Source: an uncultured Verrucomicrobiota bacterium
GTDB taxonomy: Bacteria; Verrucomicrobiota; Verrucomicrobiia; Verrucomicrobiales; Verrucomicrobiaceae
Assembly: GCA_903848465.1 (NCBI GenBank)
Contig: CAINGK010000153.1
Span: 57,162 to 121,161 of the forward strand
Direction: 5' to 3'
DNA: 64,000 nucleotides
The notes under the pieces: model-generated
Database searches by the model: none
What the model was told of the DNA's origin: nothing
The model's input: only the letters and a program-made list of their open reading frames with translations
Program-made: the position numbers and the translations under genes
Part shown: positions 16,508 to 24,386 of the stretch, piece after piece
How the letters are laid out: the number at the start of each line of letters is the position of its first letter
Position numbering within the stretch: the first letter of the stretch is position 1

Positions 16508-17287
16508 ATGCACAAACAACACGGCCTGCTGCCACCGTATGCAGCTTCCTGGGATGAACTTGCCACGGCAGAGTCGGCCGCCTGCTTGCCTGTCGGGCTT
16601 GATTCTCAGACACGGCCCATGCTGGCCTGTTGGTGGGCGGATGTGGTGTGCTTGTTGCGCAGTGCCAAAGCCATGGTGGCTGTCAATCGCTGGCAGTTGC
16701 TGAGTTTCGTCCTGCTTGGAGTTGCTTTGATAGCTTGGCTTATACCACAGGATCTGGCCTTGCTGGCGCAGGTGCGGCTAGTGGGAGATTCGATGGAAAG
16801 CGAACGCATCCGCAGTCTAGCGCGATGGCTGAGTTATTGGGGCGATCTAGCGGGCTTCAATGTGTTCGTGTTTGCCGCGCTCATCTGCTTTGCGTTTGTG
16901 CGTCGCTCGCCCTTTTTTCGGAGGCTGACCCTCGCAGCGGTGCTGGGCACTGTGCTCACCGGGGGTGTGGTCAATGTGATTCGCGTCACTTCCGGACGTG
17001 CGCGGCCCGGTAGCAACGTGGCACCCGGTTTTTATGGTCCCACGTTGAGTGCGCGCAAACAATCGTTTCCCAGCGCCCACACGGCGACTTCGTTTGGTGC
17101 CTGCGTGCCTCTGGCCGTCGCGTTTCCACCGGCGGGAGTGCCGCTGCTGGTGGTGTCCGGCGGAGTCGCCTGGTCACGCATGCAGAACAACTGCCACCAT
17201 CCCAGCGATGTGCTGACTTCCGTGCTGCTCGCGTTCGGCTTCGGTGTCCCGCTGGGACTCACGGTGCGCCGCATGCAGCAGGGGTAG
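16508..17287 (+). CDS. PAP2-family membrane phosphatase
   Basis: A 259-residue protein with a roughly 65-residue N-terminal extension and about five transmembrane segments. The three phosphatase motifs are present: TSGRARPG (motif 1, about residue 160), FPSAHTAT (motif 2) and SRMQNNCHHPSDV (motif 3, with catalytic His and Asp). The family removes phosphate from phosphatidate, undecaprenyl diphosphate or similar lipids. Being divergent from btaA, it could supply diacylglycerol, the BtaA substrate; that is inference. Later starts (ATG 16619 or 16673) are possible because the first 50 residues are poorly structured. Confidence 0.85.
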   Translation: MHKQHGLLPPYAASWDELATAESAACLPVGLDSQTRPMLACWWADVVCLLRSAKAMVAVNRWQLLSFVLLGVALIAWLIPQDLALLAQVRLVGDSMESERIRSLARWLSYWGDLAGFNVFVFAALICFAFVRRSPFFRRLTLAAVLGTVLTGGVVNVIRVTSGRARPGSNVAPGFYGPTLSARKQSFPSAHTATSFGACVPLAVAFPPAGVPLLVVSGGVAWSRMQNNCHHPSDVLTSVLLAFGFGVPLGLTVRRMQQG

Positions 17288-17353
17288 ATTAGAGCATTTA
17301 AGATTATATAATGGCCTTTCAGGCACGGCACATCGCGCGGACAAAAAGCGAAT

Positions 17354-17518
17354 CCCCTCTCCCCGCCCCTGCATTGGCAAAGCTCAAAACCACCTTCGGG
17401 GAGAGGCCGGGTGAGGGGGCATCCCATGCTGGCGAAGGGTGCTTGCCGTCCCCTCACCCCAACCCTCTCCCCGGAGGAAAAGAAATCATGATCGCGTGGG
17501 TCTGGGGCGGGGAGAGGG
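17354..17518. repeat. Nested inverted-repeat intergenic element
   Basis: Perfect 15-bp outer arms CCCTCTCCCCGCCCC (17355-17369) and GGGGCGGGGAGAGGG (17504-17518) enclose a second, imperfect pair: about 17397-17419 (GGGGAGAGG...GTGAGGGG) and 17450-17472 (CCCCTCACCCC...CTCTCCCC). This C/G-rich layout is a common mobile palindromic intergenic repeat in many GC-rich bacteria. It fills most of the interval between the convergent PAP2 and GT39-like genes. It has no coding potential and could also act as a two-way transcription stop. Confidence 0.75.
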
Positions 17519-17569
17519 AGAACTGCTTTAGCTGCCCTGGATTGATTGGCTGCCAAATGATTTAACGCA

Positions 17570-19291
17570 CTAGCGTTTGATGAAGAGCTGAACTTCCGCC
17601 CAACTGAAGCGCGCCATGTTGAAGCCTTCGATAAGTTGGCTCGGCACGTCAGGTGATCCAGATTCCAGGGCATGCACGATGGCGGTATGATCTTTAGCAG
17701 CGGTTCCCTTGGGTGCCGTTCCCAGCAATCCCTTGAACCAGCGGTCCAGCGTCCAATCACGCTTCAGCACTACCACGGCGGCCGGCCCGGCTTGCTGGAG
17801 CAGCAGCTTTGCTGCACTCATATCATCTGTGAATTGCCACTGGTGGTCTGTGTAAAACACCAGGCTGGGCTCGGTGTAGCCACAGCCATGGAGCGTCATG
17901 CTGGTTGGCAGCGTGCCAAGTTGTGCTGCAACACGCACTGGCACCGAGGTCGCGCGCAATTGTTTGCCGAGCAGTACAAGACTCCTGCTCGTCAGCGCCA
18001 CGGTCAGGCAGACAAGCCAGGTATTACGTCGTGTCATGCCTTGCTTCCAGAGAACGCAGGCCACATAGCCTCCCACCACCAGCACACTGGTCAGCAGGAA
18101 TAGGGTGCTGTAGAGCAGCTCGCGGATACCGCTTTGCTGGATCTGCGCCGCAGCAGCAAACACCCAGACCCCGGCAATCAGTATCGTCAGTCCTACTGTA
18201 AGCCATTTCGCCAAAGCAGGGACTGCACGACTGCGATTTTGCCATGCCAGTGCCAATAGGACGATGAACGCCGGATAGCCCGGCATCACGTAGTGCGGCA
18301 GTTGCGTGGCATAGAAAAAGAAGATGAGCTGCGGCGCGAGAAACCATGCGGCGAGAAACGACGTCTGCGCTGTCCAGTTGGCGCGCAGGCTGCGCCAGAC
18401 TGGCACTGCAAAGCCCATCCACGGAAAGAGACTGAGCCAGGTGGTGAGGAGATAGTAGCCGGGTACAAACTTGCGGCCATTGAACACATCCGTGCCGCGT
18501 TTCACCACATGCTCACCCATGCCAGTCTGCCAAAAAGCGCCCTTCGTTTCGATCAAAGCGGGTGCGCCCCAGGCGGCCACCATGGCCAGCGCTAGGCACA
18601 GGCCGGGTCCTGCTTGTAGGTTGCGCCACGGCAGCGGCTTCTTCCAAAACACCCAGCGCCACAGCACGAGTGCCAGTGCGGGCACCAACCAAGCGATGGG
18701 CCCCTTTGCCAGAAATCCAGCGCCAAGCGAAAGCCAGAGGCACCAGAACCAGCCGTTCCAACGCTGCGGCGGTGGCTCGGTGAGAAGTTCCACCAAGGCC
18801 CAGCAGGCGAGCGCCACCAGCAGGATCATCGGCATGTCCGCCACGCAAAGTCGGCCATGCACCAGCGATTGCAGGCTGGTGAGCCAGGCGGCACCGGCCA
18901 GCAGCCCGGCACCGGGATTCTGGGTCAGCTTCCGCGCCATGCCCGCTACCACCAGCGCGACCCCATAAACGGCCAGGACGCTGTGCAGGCGTGCCGCCAG
19001 CTCGTTCACGCCGAACAGGGCATAATGCAGCCGCATCCACCAGTAGGTCAGCGGCGGCTTGTCGAAACGATACACGCCATTGAAATAGGGGATCGCCCAA
19101 CTGTCCCGCTGGATCATTTCCACGGTGGCGTGGGCAAAGCGCGGCTCGTCGCGGTCCATCAGTGGGATCGTTGACGTCCCCGGCAAGTACAGCAGCAAAG
19201 CGAGCACCAGCAGCAGCCACCTGCTATGCTGGCGGCAGCGCTGGTCATTCCAAAATGGCGTGGCAAACGAACCCATCACGCCATTTGGCAT
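17570..19291 (-). CDS. GT39/ArnT-like glycosyltransferase
   Basis: A 573-residue inner-membrane protein with about twelve hydrophobic segments. It has the acidic pair of the dolichyl-phosphate-mannose-type transferases in the first periplasmic loop, LMDRDEPRFAHATVEM, then GVYRFDKPPLTYWW, both standard for the ArnT/PMT_2 family. The family moves sugars from polyprenyl-phosphate carriers to lipid A, proteins or glycans. It is a single gene with a TGTGACGAAA site 28 bases upstream, shared with btaA and the porin gene. If that is a Pho-type site, it may make a phosphate-free glycolipid or decorate lipid A under phosphate limitation. Confidence 0.87.
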   Translation of the reverse strand: MPNGVMGSFATPFWNDQRCRQHSRWLLLVLALLLYLPGTSTIPLMDRDEPRFAHATVEMIQRDSWAIPYFNGVYRFDKPPLTYWWMRLHYALFGVNELAARLHSVLAVYGVALVVAGMARKLTQNPGAGLLAGAAWLTSLQSLVHGRLCVADMPMILLVALACWALVELLTEPPPQRWNGWFWCLWLSLGAGFLAKGPIAWLVPALALVLWRWVFWKKPLPWRNLQAGPGLCLALAMVAAWGAPALIETKGAFWQTGMGEHVVKRGTDVFNGRKFVPGYYLLTTWLSLFPWMGFAVPVWRSLRANWTAQTSFLAAWFLAPQLIFFFYATQLPHYVMPGYPAFIVLLALAWQNRSRAVPALAKWLTVGLTILIAGVWVFAAAAQIQQSGIRELLYSTLFLLTSVLVVGGYVACVLWKQGMTRRNTWLVCLTVALTSRSLVLLGKQLRATSVPVRVAAQLGTLPTSMTLHGCGYTEPSLVFYTDHQWQFTDDMSAAKLLLQQAGPAAVVVLKRDWTLDRWFKGLLGTAPKGTAAKDHTAIVHALESGSPDVPSQLIEGFNMARFSWAEVQLFIKR

Positions 19292-19319
19292 GACCGCACG
19301 CTTCGTCCGTCAGCAAGTT

Positions 19320-19337
19320 CCGACGTTTTCGTCACAC
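19320..19337 (-). promoter_or_regulatory. Putative Pho-box-like site upstream of the GT39-like gene
   Basis: Minus strand GTGTGAC-gaaa-ACGTCGG, followed after four bases by a third copy-like TGCTGAC. The first half and spacer are identical to those of the btaA site and nearly identical to those of the porin site. It ends 28 bases before the start codon. Confidence 0.4.
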
Positions 19338-19544
19338 GGGCATGCTCAGCAAGTAGAACGGGTGTGGCGACAGCCCGCCCGTTTGCCAGCGTGTGATTTG
19401 CCGTGTGGACTCTCGGTGCCACCCAGAGTCGGGCGGTTTGGCGGAGGTGCCTGCGTGTGAGTCATCGAGCCATATTCGCCAAACACACCCAACGTACATC
19501 ACAAGCAGTTCGCTTTGCATGCCTGAGGTAGCAGCCCGAGAAAC

Positions 19545-19973
19545 TCAGTAGAGAAGGAAACCGATCTCGCTGTCCGTGAGCTGGGTCGTGTCGTCCTCGG
19601 CCAGCAGAGCTTGCGTGTTGAACGTCGCCTCCCAAGGTGTTTCCGCCGCCGCATGCAGCAAGGGCAGATCAGGGACGGCCATCACAGGCACCTCCTGCTT
19701 GGCAAGCTGGGTCTCAGCAGTCGGTTGAGTCTGGAAAATCACGAGTGCCAAAGCCAAGGCGGCTACGGTCACGGTGGCGAAGGCCCATTTGGCGGCAGGA
19801 GCCGCAGATGAGACATCTTCCCACCAAGTGCGCAAGGCTGCCAGCCAGCCGCGATCTTGCGGAGTTTGGCGGGCGGCACGCACCACATTCTGGGCAAAAT
19901 TGGCACGCACCTCAACCGCGCGGGCCTGGGCCAGCAGCTTGGCGATGGGGTCTTGGGGCGAGAGGGGTTCCAT
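19545..19973 (-). CDS. Small single-pass membrane protein, possibly anti-sigma-like
   Basis: A 142-residue protein with a soluble N-terminal part (DPIAKLLAQARAVEVRANFAQNVVRAARQTPQ), one transmembrane segment (about residues 62-81, WAFATVTVAALALALVIF) and an outer tail ending SEIGFLLY. The layout matches the small protein after the ECF sigma factor at 25978-26316: short helical N-terminus with Ala/Arg-rich segment, one membrane span, Pro/Ala tail. That suggests an anti-sigma or membrane-bound regulator, but no sigma gene is adjacent here and no recognised domain is visible. Confidence 0.55.
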   Translation of the reverse strand: MEPLSPQDPIAKLLAQARAVEVRANFAQNVVRAARQTPQDRGWLAALRTWWEDVSSAAPAAKWAFATVTVAALALALVIFQTQPTAETQLAKQEVPVMAVPDLPLLHAAAETPWEATFNTQALLAEDDTTQLTDSEIGFLLY

Positions 19974-20057
19974 GACGGGCGGGGGTTTGATCAGTCTTTC
20001 GAACAGCTACAATAAGCCAAAGTTGCACCAAGGCTGGATTTTTTTGCCCTCGGGCGG

Positions 20058-21296
20058 CTAGAAATACATGCGGATAGCACTGGACCAAGTCCAACCATTG
20101 TAGCTGCCGCCGTGACCGCCGCCGCTCAGGGTGACGAATTCGAGTCCGTTCATCAGCTTCAGCTTGTGGCCATAAAGGTAGTAATTCGCCCCCAGGTAGA
20201 AGCCATGATATTGGCCACCATGACCACCGTCGGTGATATTTGGGGCGAGGCGGTCATAGCGGCTAGACAGACGGAGACCATCGTTTTCACCCAGCGCAAA
20301 CTGGTAGCGCCCTACGAACTGCAGCTTCTCAGTGGCGTAAAAGGCGGGCATGAGAAGGATGCCAGACACATCTCCCTGAGAGCCACGCCCGTGGCCGTGG
20401 AGAATGTCAGTGTAGAAACCCCAGGGACCCTTTTCCCAGCTACTGTTCACGGACATGGCGCTTTCAAACAAGTAGGGAGCCGCCGGTCCTTCAAAGGTGT
20501 TGCCCTTGACGGAAGTGCCCGCCGTAGCCTTCTGGTAGTCGAAAACGATCGAGGCACGGTCCAGCCCCGTGGCCTCCTTGAGATCATAGCCCAGCCCACC
20601 CTGGATCAGCGCGCCCCCGCGAAAATTCGTGAATTCCCGCTCATCATCGCCTGCGTACCCGGCCAGCTTCCATTGAAACTTCCCGGCCTTGCCTGAGGCC
20701 CAGACGCCAGTGTACCAACTGGTCCACAGCATATCGGTCAGCAGGGTGCGTTCGATGGTCAAAGTCTCACGCGAGGAAGTCGTGCGCTCCAGGGCGAAGT
20801 ACGCCTGGTGTTTGCCAAAGCCCATCGTCAGTGCGTCAGAAAAGGCATACTCAAAGAATAGGATGTTGATGCGGCCGTAGAACTGATTGAAGTCGGGATT
20901 GATGTCGATCAGACCATCCAGCCGACCCTTCCCGTCCAGCCATTTAGATTTGAAGCCCAGGCGCATGCGGCGCACCTCAAAGTCGCCCCAGCGTGAATCT
21001 TGCGGGCGGTCACGGCTGCCAAAGTTGCCGTGGTCCGACCAGCCCTGGGCATCTTGAATTTGCAGGATGCCGTAAAGCTGAAAGCGCGTCAGAAAGCCCT
21101 TTTTTGCCTCGTAGAGCACCGGGACTCCCCAGAGCTGGTCATACAGCGAGACGGGCTTCTTGGTGACGGCGTTTGCCAATGCTGCATTCGCAAGGCTGTC
21201 TGTCGCAGCTTGCAGCATTCCCGCCGCCAGTGCGGAGAACAGTAGCGCAAAGAAGCATATAGGAGTGGAAAATCGGGTGCGGGAAAGTTGAACCAT
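20058..21296 (-). CDS. Phosphate-selective porin O/P family protein
   Basis: A protein of 412 residues from ATG 21296 (a TTG at 21311 is less likely) with a signal peptide ending ALAAGMLQA. The mature protein is a beta barrel: repeated strands such as FEVRRMRLGFKSKWLDG, DINPDFNQFYGRINILFFEY and a C-terminal WSSAIRMYF with the final Phe. RRMRLGFKSKW followed by the helper strands is characteristic of OprO/OprP-type porins. In Pseudomonas these are induced by phosphate starvation and pass phosphate or polyphosphate, but many relatives have other anion or sugar substrates. A Pho-box-like site lies 42 bases upstream. Confidence 0.82.
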   Translation of the reverse strand: MVQLSRTRFSTPICFFALLFSALAAGMLQAATDSLANAALANAVTKKPVSLYDQLWGVPVLYEAKKGFLTRFQLYGILQIQDAQGWSDHGNFGSRDRPQDSRWGDFEVRRMRLGFKSKWLDGKGRLDGLIDINPDFNQFYGRINILFFEYAFSDALTMGFGKHQAYFALERTTSSRETLTIERTLLTDMLWTSWYTGVWASGKAGKFQWKLAGYAGDDEREFTNFRGGALIQGGLGYDLKEATGLDRASIVFDYQKATAGTSVKGNTFEGPAAPYLFESAMSVNSSWEKGPWGFYTDILHGHGRGSQGDVSGILLMPAFYATEKLQFVGRYQFALGENDGLRLSSRYDRLAPNITDGGHGGQYHGFYLGANYYLYGHKLKLMNGLEFVTLSGGGHGGSYNGWTWSSAIRMYF

Positions 21297-21338
21297 TGCG
21301 GGGCAGAGCAAGGCACCAACGAAGGCAATCCATTCATT

Positions 21339-21356
21339 GTTACGTTTTCGTCACAA
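21339..21356 (-). promoter_or_regulatory. Putative Pho-box-like site upstream of the porin gene
   Basis: Minus strand TTGTGAC-gaaa-ACGTAAC. This is the best of the three sites: two related heptamers 11 bases apart, close in form to the rhizobial Pho box with CTGTCAC/CTGTAAC-type repeats. It ends 42 bases before the porin start codon. Confidence 0.45.
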
Positions 21357-21429
21357 TGTAGGCCATGGCACGACAGGGACGCTACAACGCACGGCGTGGC
21401 TTGCGGGGTTGCCCGCTCCATGGGCACGA

Positions 21430-21783
21430 TCAGCCTGGAGGCCATTCTAGGCTGCGTCCTGCCAGCAGATGCACGTGCAGGTGGGGCACGGACTCGCCGG
21501 CATCCTTGCCGTGATTGATCACGAGACGGAAGCCTTTGCTACGCTCTTTGATGCCCAGTTTGTCGGCGATTTTCCCCGCAGCGAGGAGCAGCGCACCGAG
21601 CGTGGCCTGATCTTCCGCCACGGCCTCACCGACTCGAGGGATCAGCTTTTTTGGGACTATCAAGACATGGATTGGTGCCTGTGGATTGACGTCGTTGAAG
21701 GCGGCCACCAGATCGTCCTCATACACGAGCGGGGCGGGGATTTCGCGGTCGATGATCTTTTGAAAAATGGTCTTCTCACTCAT
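21430..21783 (-). CDS. HIT family (HinT-like) nucleotide hydrolase
   Basis: A 117-residue protein with the full HIT signature near the C-terminus, SVPHLHVHLLAGR (H-x-H-x-H). The N-terminus TIFQKIIDREIPAPLVYEDD and the PQAPIHVLIVPKK strand are typical of the HinT branch. Members hydrolyse purine nucleoside phosphoramidates, including adenylated amines, in the cytoplasm. The gene starts 6 bases after nrdR on the same strand, so the two are probably co-transcribed. Confidence 0.93.
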   Translation of the reverse strand: MSEKTIFQKIIDREIPAPLVYEDDLVAAFNDVNPQAPIHVLIVPKKLIPRVGEAVAEDQATLGALLLAAGKIADKLGIKERSKGFRLVINHGKDAGESVPHLHVHLLAGRSLEWPPG

Positions 21784-21789
21784 GGCGGA

Positions 21790-22278
21790 TTAACGGAAAA
21801 GTTCGGGCTGGCGGCCATCGCGCGGACGGCCCTCGCCGAGGCTCTTGATTTCGTCGATGAACTCGCCCACGTCCTCAAATTGGCGGTACACCGAGGCGTA
21901 GCGCACGTAGGCCACATGGTCGATGGCCTCCAGGCGGCGCATCACCTTCGCACCGATCACCGTGCTGGGGATTTCGCGGTAGCCTTCCTCTTCGAGCTCG
22001 TTGGCGATGTCATCCACCAGTTGCTCAAGTTGCTCCATTTTGACCGGGCGCTTTTCGCAGGACTTGCGCACGCCACCCAGCAGCTTGTCGCGGTTGAAGC
22101 TCTCGCGCGCACCGTTGCGCTTCACCACGCGTAATTCCTCGCGTTCGACGATCTCGTAGGTGGTGAAGCGGAAATCGCACTTCATGCACTCGCGGCGGCG
22201 GCGGATGGCATGCCCCTCCCGCGCCTCGCGGGAGTCGATGACTTTATCTTGGGAGCTTCCACATTTGGGGCAGCGCAT
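21790..22278 (-). CDS. nrdR: Transcriptional repressor NrdR
   Basis: A 162-residue protein with the N-terminal zinc ribbon (RCPKCGS with Cys3/Cys6, and CMKCDFRFTTYE with Cys31/Cys34) and the ATP-cone domain (VVKRNGARESFNRDKLLGGVRKSCEKRPV). NrdR binds ATP/dATP and represses ribonucleotide reductase genes through NrdR boxes. Length and domain order match the family. It is divergent from coaC and upstream of the HIT gene. Confidence 0.96.
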   Translation of the reverse strand: MRCPKCGSSQDKVIDSREAREGHAIRRRRECMKCDFRFTTYEIVEREELRVVKRNGARESFNRDKLLGGVRKSCEKRPVKMEQLEQLVDDIANELEEEGYREIPSTVIGAKVMRRLEAIDHVAYVRYASVYRQFEDVGEFIDEIKSLGEGRPRDGRQPELFR

Positions 22279-22385
22279 TCAGTCGTGGGATTGGGGGAAG
22301 GGGAATGTGCTTTCTCGCGGGCAGGATGGCAAGCACCTTCGTAGTTCGGGCTTTGCGGGCGGATTTTCGCGTTTATCGTCGGTCC

Positions 22386-22925
22386 ATGCCCCGCATCATC
22401 CTCGGCGTCACCGGTTCCATCGCAGCCTACAAGGCGGCAGATCTCGCCAGCCAGCTCACCAAAGCTGGCCACGTCGTCACCTGTATTTTGACGAAATCAG
22501 CCCTCGAATTCGTTACCCCGTTGACCCTGGGCACGCTCTCCAAGAATCCGGTCATCACCGACCTGTTTGCCGAAAAAGAGGGCTGGCAGCCCGGGCATAT
22601 CCAACTCGCCGACGAGGCCGATTTGCTCCTCATCGCCCCCGCCACGGCGAATATTCTGGCCTCCATGGCGAACGGCTTCGCGAACGACGCCCTCACGGCT
22701 ATCGCCCTGGCCACCCGCGCCCCGATTTTGATCGCCCCGGCGATGAACGGCAAGATGTGGCAGCACCCGGCCACGCTGAGGAATGTCGAAACCCTGCGTG
22801 GCTTCGGTGCGCACTTCGTCGAACCCGCCGCCGGCATGCTCGCCTGCGGCTACGAAGGCGTCGGCAGGTTGGCGGAGGTGGAGGTGATTTTGCAGGCAGT
22901 GGCAGACGTTCTGGCGGCTCGCTAA
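22386..22925 (+). CDS. coaC: Stand-alone phosphopantothenoylcysteine decarboxylase (CoaC)
   Basis: A protein of 179 residues from ATG 22386, the size of the flavoprotein half only; the usual bacterial CoaBC is about 400. FMN-binding and catalytic marks are present: ILGVTGSIAAYKAADLAS, the His in GHIQLADEADLLLIAPATANI, PAMNGKMWQHP and GMLACGYEGVGRL. It decarboxylates 4'-phosphopantothenoylcysteine in coenzyme A synthesis. The CoaB synthetase half is absent downstream, where an SDR gene follows, so a separate CoaB must be elsewhere. Confidence 0.88.
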   Translation: MPRIILGVTGSIAAYKAADLASQLTKAGHVVTCILTKSALEFVTPLTLGTLSKNPVITDLFAEKEGWQPGHIQLADEADLLLIAPATANILASMANGFANDALTAIALATRAPILIAPAMNGKMWQHPATLRNVETLRGFGAHFVEPAAGMLACGYEGVGRLAEVEVILQAVADVLAAR

Positions 22926-23039
22926 AGTCAGGCAGGAAGTGTCCATGCCCGCGCGGTTTCGTGGCAGCCGCGATGCGGGGAGGGGCGTATCTGCGTGGGT
23001 CGTCTGTTTGAACGTTATCCTTTGGAGAATGAACCCCGC

Positions 23040-23858
23040 ATGAATCAAAAGAAATGGCTGATCACTGGTTGTTCGAGCGGCTTTGGCCGTGCGATTGCGG
23101 AGGAGGCGCTGGCTGCTGGGCAGCGTGTCATCGCGACGGCGCGGGATGTGCGCAGCATCGCTGATTTGGAGCGGTCGGGCAGTTGTCAGGTGATGGCGCT
23201 CGACATCACTGATGAGGCTAACATTCGCGAGGTGATCGCGGCGGCAGGAGCGCTGGATGTGCTCGTGAACAACGCGGGCTACGGGCTGATCGGTGCGGTG
23301 GAGGAGTGCAGTGACGAACAGATCCGCCGGAGTTTGGAGACAAATTTCTTCGGCCCGCTGAATGTGATCCGCGCCGCGCTGCCGCTGCTGCGGGAGCAAA
23401 AGAGCGGGCACATCGTGAACATCAGCGCAGCGGCGGCGATCTCGAACTATCCAGGCTTTGGCATCTACGGCGGAGCCAAGGCGGCGCTGGAGATCATGAG
23501 CGAGAGCCTGCGGCTGGAACTAGCACCGCTGGGCATTCACGTCACGCTGGTGCAGCCAGGGCCGTTTCGGACGGACTTCATCGTCCGGGGTCTGGAAAAG
23601 GCGGCGGGAGAGATTGCGGACTATGCGGGCAGCGCGCGCAAGTTTGCCACGTTTCTTGAAACCGTGAATGGCAAGCAGCCCGGAGACCCCGTGCGTGCGG
23701 CCGAAGCCATCGTGAAGATGGTGCTCGATGGCGAACCACCGCTGCGGCTGCCGCTGGGCAAGTATGTGGTGAAGAAAATGCGGGACAAAGCGGCGGCGCT
23801 GACGCGTGAGGTGGAGCAGTGGGGCGAAGTGGCGGCAAACACGGACTTCCCGAGCTGA
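23040..23858 (+). CDS. Short-chain dehydrogenase/reductase
   Basis: A protein of 272 residues from ATG 23040 (MNQKKWLITGCSSGFGRA). It is a classical SDR: cofactor motif TGCSSGFG, NNAGYG strand, catalytic Ser in NISAAAAISNYPGFG and YGGAK (Tyr-x3-Lys). The first half ends in ATARDV, suggesting NADP preference because a basic residue follows the second strand. The substrate cannot be told from sequence. It is followed after two bases by a SRPBCC gene, which may handle the same hydrophobic compound. Confidence 0.9.
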   Translation: MNQKKWLITGCSSGFGRAIAEEALAAGQRVIATARDVRSIADLERSGSCQVMALDITDEANIREVIAAAGALDVLVNNAGYGLIGAVEECSDEQIRRSLETNFFGPLNVIRAALPLLREQKSGHIVNISAAAAISNYPGFGIYGGAKAALEIMSESLRLELAPLGIHVTLVQPGPFRTDFIVRGLEKAAGEIADYAGSARKFATFLETVNGKQPGDPVRAAEAIVKMVLDGEPPLRLPLGKYVVKKMRDKAAALTREVEQWGEVAANTDFPS

Positions 23859-23860
23859 TC

Positions 23861-24340
23861 ATGGCTATCCATACCCTCCACACGAAGCAGATTATCCGGG
23901 CCACGCGGCAGGAAGCCTGGGATTTTTTCTCGGACCCGAGGAATCTGGCCAAGATCACGCCGCCGAAACTGGGGTTTGAAATCCTCACGCCGGACCTGCC
24001 GCCACGCATGCGGGAGGGAATGATGATCGCCTACCGCGTGCGGCCACTGCTGGGTGTGCCGATGACGTGGCTGTCGGAGATCACGCTGGTGGAGGAGGGC
24101 GTGCGGTTCATCGACGAACAGCGCGTGGGGCCGTATGCGGTGTGGCATCATGAGCACGAGTTTCACGATCTTGGAGACGGCCGCGTCGAGGTGGAGGATA
24201 AGGCGACCTATGTGCTGCCCTTCGCGCCGTTGGGCGATTTGGCGCATGGGTGGCTCGTGCGGCCGCAGCTTGCGCGTATTTTTGCTTTTCGAGAGAAGGC
24301 GGTGCGGGAGCGGTTCGACCCTAGCCTGCGCAAGGGATGA
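23861..24340 (+). CDS. SRPBCC (START-like) family protein
   Basis: A 159-residue protein starting at ATG 23861, two bases after the SDR stop. It begins with the classic SRPBCC opening QIIRATRQEAWDFFSDPRNLAKITPP and continues with the long curved beta-sheet (MIAYRVRPLLGVPMTWLSEITLVEEGVRFIDEQ) and a final helix (LARIFAFREKAVRERF). This group, often called cyclase/dehydrase or CoxG-like, binds hydrophobic ligands in a deep pocket. It probably forms a two-gene unit with the SDR. Confidence 0.85.
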   Translation: MAIHTLHTKQIIRATRQEAWDFFSDPRNLAKITPPKLGFEILTPDLPPRMREGMMIAYRVRPLLGVPMTWLSEITLVEEGVRFIDEQRVGPYAVWHHEHEFHDLGDGRVEVEDKATYVLPFAPLGDLAHGWLVRPQLARIFAFREKAVRERFDPSLRKG

Positions 24341-24386
24341 TCGTTTGTTCGACTTGAGCGTTGTTACAGCGTAAACAAATACCCGA

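Noticed and set aside
17311..17565. An 84-codon plus frame in the gap between PAP2 and GT39-like genes
   Set aside because: It lies on the nested palindromic repeat and its translation has no sign of a real protein.
19332..19520. A 62-codon minus-strand frame upstream of the GT39-like gene
   Set aside because: It covers the putative regulatory site and has no ribosome-binding site or recognisable sequence.
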